Part shown: one piece after another, positions 59,353-64,000 of the stretch
Position numbering within the stretch: position 1 is the first letter of the stretch
Layout of the letters: each line of letters opens with the position of its first letter
Assembly (NCBI GenBank): GCA_000727475.1
Contig: KL647298.1
Coordinates: forward strand, 1,142,786-1,206,785
Length of the DNA stretch: 64,000 nt
Direction of reading: 5' to 3'
Source: Sarcocystis neurona
Lineage: Eukaryota; Apicomplexa; Conoidasida; Eucoccidiorida; Sarcocystidae
Program-made: the position numbers and the translations under genes
The notes under the pieces: generated by a model
Seen by the model: the letters and a program-made list of their open reading frames with translations, nothing else
Database searches by the model: none
Told to the model about the DNA's origin: nothing

Positions 59353-62300
59353 TCAAGGTTTCCACTTTATTTCCCGCCCACCCCCCACTAGCATATTCTT
59401 CAAGGCGCGCGGATTGGCCCAAGCACTGTTCAGGTATGAATCGTCGTCATCTTCTTCGGCCTTCTGCATGTTTTGGAGATCACAAGCGGTACAAAGCAGA
59501 ACAGAGCGAGGCACACGGAGAAGGGCTGCTCCTTCGTATACGCACGCACTTAGAATTGATATGCTGACATGCTCGAGTATCCCTTTCCACCTGAAGTACT
59601 ATCATGGATGCACGAGAAGCAGGATGGGTAGTACCCCTTTCCCAGCTGTCCCATATATATATATATATATATGTATCCGCGGCAGGAGATATGCATGAGC
59701 AGCATAGCACCAGTTGCACGGACACTATCGTATTTGCGTACCTCCGCTTCCTGCCTCTTCCGGTGGCAGTAGGCAAGCATGGCTTTATGCGTCTCGGCAT
59801 CAATTCGTGGTTCGCGTATAGGTGCCCCTACGGGGTAACACACACCAGTGACACAAATCCCCAAGCCGTAGCACGATAATAGCGTGCATGCGTGTGTACA
59901 GAGCTTCTCTGAGATTAGCTGCAACGTCGAAGGAGGTTGCTCTCAACACACGCTTTCACAAATGAGACGGAAGAGAGGATGTGTGGACTGAAGTACACCT
60001 ACATCGTCGAGAAACGTTGTCCACCTTTGTGTGGTGCACGTCTGTGGCGCAGATGCACGCCTCTACAAGTTTACGAATATCGACTACCACTTTTCCCAGC
60101 GTACAGCTTTTGGCAATAGTCTCGTAAGCGAGGATCTTTGGAAAGTGTAGAGAGTTAATCACTCGAGGTGTACGAGGGAGTGCAAGCAGTAAGTGCGTCG
60201 GTTCAAGAAACCTTTGTGCAAACTCGTGCACGCATGCAGCAGGTTTGCATACATACACTCAATTGTACAGATGAAGTTACGTGATCATGTAGGAACCTAA
60301 ATGACAACAATCTCGGCGGCATTGCCATTATGGAAGGCGATTAACTTTGTTTCTCCATTTTCCTTTACGTATGTAGGCCGTAGTGTCATCCGCACAAATC
60401 TCCGGAAATCCCTCGCGTACAAACTCCGATGATTAACAGCTGTAATTTTTGTTAGGAAGGGACTGACTCACCAGCTCCTTTGGGTTGCAAACGTGCAATA
60501 ATTTTGGTTTTCTCGTTCTTCCCAACATAAGAGTGGAGAACCTCACCGCAGGAAAGCTCCTTGCCGGCCCACCACAAAGACGTCTGCTGCGGCTTTAGCA
60601 TCTGTGCGAGTAATGCGAGAAGTCTCACAGCGACCCCAGAAAACGGGAGAGAACCTTTTATTTCCAGACGCAGAGATCAGAAGCCATGTTTTTAGACCCG
60701 GTTGGACTCTGCAAGTGCTCAATCTTTGGAGGCTCGGCTTATACATGTACACCACGGGCGGAATCTGGGTGTGCGTGAGTATGCGCAGGTGTGTCACATC
60801 ATCAGGATGGTGAATTCCTACCAGCTGCGGATGTAATGTACTTCACAAGATGACACGGAGGTGTCAAATCATCATGACAAATAACGATACATGCTGGCGC
60901 GGCACACACCCAGTAGCAGTAGATGCACCCCGCGTACCCTAGTACTCTATTTCTTCCCCCGTAGTTCAAGGAGGCTTGCCAAAGCTGAGACTTACGCTGC
61001 GTAGACGACGCCACAGGAAAACCGCGTGGAGTGCTCCTTCGCCAGCCACCAAGCCTCATAGATTATGCTTACGCGATGTGTTGTATTCTCTAACCTACAC
61101 ATGGGCTATGCATGTGCCTGATTGTGCTTGTATGGGCGTGCAGGTGTGCCATAGAAACGAGGTATAAAATGTACGTGTACGTATATATCTATATACATAT
61201 AGATATATATACATATAGACACATGAAAAAGTTCTCTGGGCGCACCGCAAATGCGCGGTTTTGGTCCAGCGAACTCTGTCATATGTGGACGATTAAAAGT
61301 GAGGCCCTCACGTCGGTCACAATAGCAGACTCGTCCTTTTGTTGCTCTTCTTCTTCGAGTATTACTCGGGCTGGGTCCCATTCCGGGAGTTTGTAATACG
61401 CGGGGTAAGCAATCATCACAGCTCCACGGAGATTTTCAAAAGCCGCCTTGACTTGTCGAAGCGTTAGCGTTTGATTCATGAGAACCTGAAGGTTAGCGTT
61501 GAGTCGAAAACTATACGCCGAAATTGATACGTGCCCGATGCTTCTAGGAAGTTCCCCGTAACTCTGTGACGGCACACGTCTGTGTGTGTGTGTGTGTATG
61601 TGTGTCGTGACACTCACTCGTGGCGTGAACGTGGACACCAGACGTGAACACTTGTCGCAGGCTCACAAACTCTGGAAGTAAAACTCGAGTACGGTGTTCT
61701 TGTAATCTCTACCAACACACTCATCTCGATGTCGCTCAAGAGAGGTGTTATGATACACTTTATTGTTAGATTGTTTAATTACACGTGTGCCGCTCCGTTG
61801 ACAGAGGCTGGGAGGAAGGCGCCCTTCGTGTAGGTGCGCAGCTCTGTGTGTGTAACAATATGTTCGGCAGGCTCCACACAGGGCCAGTGGAATCATGCCG
61901 ACAGCTACTACATTGTCAGTTTTGCGCTCATTATTATTTGAACATTATCGTTTTTGCCAGTTTATCCGTGCTTTTGTCAGTTTCATCTGCTGTTCTGTAA
62001 TCTCAAGGAAGCTATACAGATGTACTGCTGCTACACGACTCCTCAGAAGGAAGACATTTTGGGACCTACAGTTTCCATCACTTTTCTCGTGACCACATCA
62101 AAAAAAGTACAACACACTCCTTATAGCGGGTGCAGCATCATTTGCAGTGGTGTGAGACGCGGGACCGTTCATCCCTGCGAGCACAGGTGACAAATACGAC
62201 CCAGTGTAAGTGTTATAATTATTCTGCAACACTCGCAGCATATGTGCAGGCGTTACACTATTTTGAAGAGAGCGTACATCACGTTGCTTGCGCCACGTAA

Positions 62301-62613
62301 ATTCTTACATAAATAGACATTCCACAATTTTACTTGGAGCCCGGGCGTACTCGTCTGTCGTCTGAAGGACGACACGCCAAGCTCTGTGTAGGTCCAACTG
62401 TCAAACAACAAAATTCGCTTGAAGCACACCGGCATCCTGGGGCGTGAAATCACCAACCTTTTTATGAGAAACAGCCTCAGCAGAAGAGTCTGCTGTTTCT
62501 TCCAAAACTTTTGCCGCCTGAGGAGGCGGAGCAACGCCATTTCTGTACGCCGTGGGGTCAGGATTTGTTGGCTCTCCCTCCGCGTAAACATCTAGATCCG
62601 ACAGCTTCGCAAC
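59353..62613 (-). CDS. CFAP298: CFAP298 (C21orf59/Kurly homologue), 5' end missing
   Basis: Cilia- and flagella-associated protein needed for dynein-arm assembly and motility in other eukaryotes. Minus-strand exons: 62613-62458, 61485-61312, 60601-60472, 59827-59742, 59463-59353. Phases are 0,0,0,1,0, all GT-AG, and 218 residues plus TGA are encoded (human about 290). Diagnostic segments in order: PTAYRNGVAPPPQAAKVL; NLRGAVMIAYPAYYKLPEWD (the GAVMIxYP signature); SLWWAGKELS and YVGKNEKTKIIARLQ; GAPIREP with MLAYCHRKRQE; and C-terminal EDDDDSYLNSAWA and REIKWKP. About 70-90 N-terminal residues are not found in 62614-64000, so the first exons are probably right of the window. The donor after exon 62613-62458 is the weak AAG|GTTGGT. 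In Apicomplexa the only flagellated cells are male gametes, so gametocyte-stage expression is expected. Confidence 0.94.
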
Positions 62614-64000
62614 CTGCCCAGAGGAGTGCACGCACGGTACTTGTTATGGATAGGGTGTCCACGTCCGTGGAATCAGGACATGTGAAAATCGCACTGGTAC
62701 ATCTACGGCAAAACCGCCTCTGTAGCGACGTAGGATACAGTTCTGCGCAAGTAAGACTTTTGTAAAGTACAGAAGTTGTTTCCAGGATGATTTTCCAATA
62801 CTTAGTAAACACATTCTGAACGTACGTTTACCAGGGTTCACTGACAACAAATACGCCGGTTCTGTCTTTCCAGCAGTACGTGATACGCTCATCGTACAGA
62901 GATATCAGCTATGCGGTTCACGGCAACTGCAGGGCGTACGTATGTATCCACCTGTCGACGACACGACCATACGACGGGAAACCACGTACACGTGGATAGT
63001 GGATACTTTTTAGAAACTCGCGACATTCCCCACAGTGTTTATCTGTATACATATATGTATATATGGTGCCGATGCCTGTTTGGCCGAAGACAGTTTTCAG
63101 TTTGTGGGCGTGTGTAAGAGTCAACACTCAGCACACTAGACAAACAATGTTAGCCTTATTCCGTCCTCGTTGATAGTTGTGAACGCGAATGCACAAACAA
63201 GCAAGGCCCACGTGAATTAAAAACAAGCTCTGAAAAAGAGACCCTACCGACCTGCCGTCACCTCAGGTCGGTGACCTGGTGTGATGTACCACCAAGTCTC
63301 CTTTGTGATGTTACCCCTGCTGCGGTCAAGCTCTTTTCGCGCTCAGTGCTTGTCTACACCGGACACCAGTGCTGCGTCGAGCTGTGCTGAAGTCGGTTTC
63401 GGTCAAACGTATGGCTGTTGTTGGGAATGCAGTGAACAGGATTTTTTTTGCCACATCGTGCTTGCAAGGAGTTGATTCTTCGACGTTTCCTCTTGTATTT
63501 TCAACTGCTGGTGGTGACGTATTTTGCTAGCGCCCGCTTCGGGGGAACTCCAGCCGGGCTATTTTTTGCCAAGCTGGTTCTGCGTCTCGGCCGCTGTTCA
63601 GGTCAGTGTGCTGTTGCAGTAGACACCCGCACATACGTGTACAGGGACAACGATATATACGTGGCTCTTTTCAAGTACCCTGGTGACTGAAGAACGTGAA
63701 TTCACGTATGTCCGAAGAAAATGCAGACTACCAGATAGGTTCCTTTTGTCCTTCTATAGGTCTCGTGCTGCCGCGAACAGCCGCCACAGGTCTTCTGCGA
63801 CCACCTGCCTCTACCGAAAAGTGCTTTCGGGTGAGCGAGGCAATATTTTATCACTTTATTATTCCTGTTTTCTAAGTCGGGGACACTGCAGTAGCTACCC
63901 TCTTCACTCCACAGTAATCTCACTTATTTTCTCTGTCCGATTTGCTGCAGTGCCCGACATTAGATCACCGCTTTTGTAAGATGTTGAATTAACAGCCAGT
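62614..64000. other. Right edge, probable CFAP298 intron or upstream region
   Basis: Balanced sequence with an ACGTAT-TATA run near 63040-63065. I searched the minus strand for the missing CFAP298 N-terminus (a beta-sheet segment, then a GxFxPP-like motif) and saw none. Short ORFs on both strands up to 98 codons show no recognisable family. Confidence 0.5.

Noticed and set aside
1..64000. CRISPR arrays, bacterial operons, phage or transposase genes
   Set aside because: No evenly spaced identical short repeats with unique spacers, and no transposase, integrase or reverse transcriptase motifs were seen. All repeats are eukaryotic micro- and minisatellites or the tRNA-linked module.

Overview
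The window is nuclear DNA of a coccidian apicomplexan, most likely Eimeria, with a close relative such as Cyclospora as the alternative. Four things point there. All protein genes are eukaryotic and split by GT-AG introns. CAG/CTG triplet runs are extremely dense and appear in exons as Ala, Gln and Ser runs. There is a RAP-domain protein, a family expanded in Apicomplexa. There is also a ciliary protein (CFAP298), expected where male gametes carry flagella. No species call is possible without a search.

Layout, left to right. (1) 697-8137 (+) is the 3' part of cytosolic-type prolyl-tRNA synthetase in five exons; its 5' exons lie outside the window or were not found. (2) 8138-15072 is a 7 kb spacer of TA/GT-rich microsatellites between two convergent genes. 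(3) 15073-23907 (-) is the complete six-exon gene for the proteasome deubiquitinase RPN11, with all JAMM residues intact. (4) 23908-29914 holds a long purine-rich tract, some coding-like DNA and a tentative unrecognised minus-strand gene (26266-27813). (5) 29915-36007 (+) is a large low-complexity protein ending in a RAP domain. (6) 36008-47209 has no recognised protein gene. It carries a diverged duplication of about 1.65 kb, each copy ending in an intact tRNA-Trp(CCA), with broken tRNA-Trp pieces between the copies and a 290 bp tandem repeat after them. (7) 47210-55227 (+) is a complete six-exon NAD+ synthetase. (8) 59353-62613 (-) is the C-terminal three quarters of CFAP298; its 5' exons were not found.

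Exon phases were checked by hand for every junction of genes 1, 3, 7 and 8. The reading frame stays open throughout, and the joined proteins align nearly without gaps to my knowledge of the human homologues.

The most interesting result concerns the NAD+ synthetase. It keeps an intact ATP-dependent synthetase domain (SGGADS loop). Its glutaminase (nitrilase-like) domain keeps only the catalytic Glu: the Lys is Thr and the nucleophilic Cys is Leu, both at ungapped positions. This predicts an enzyme that uses free ammonia or takes nitrogen from another source.

The protein genes are housekeeping genes of separate pathways (translation, proteasome, organelle RNA, NAD synthesis, flagellum) and do not form a functional cluster. 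Introns of 0.3-3.5 kb are filled with microsatellites, minisatellites and sense-strand CTG tracts.
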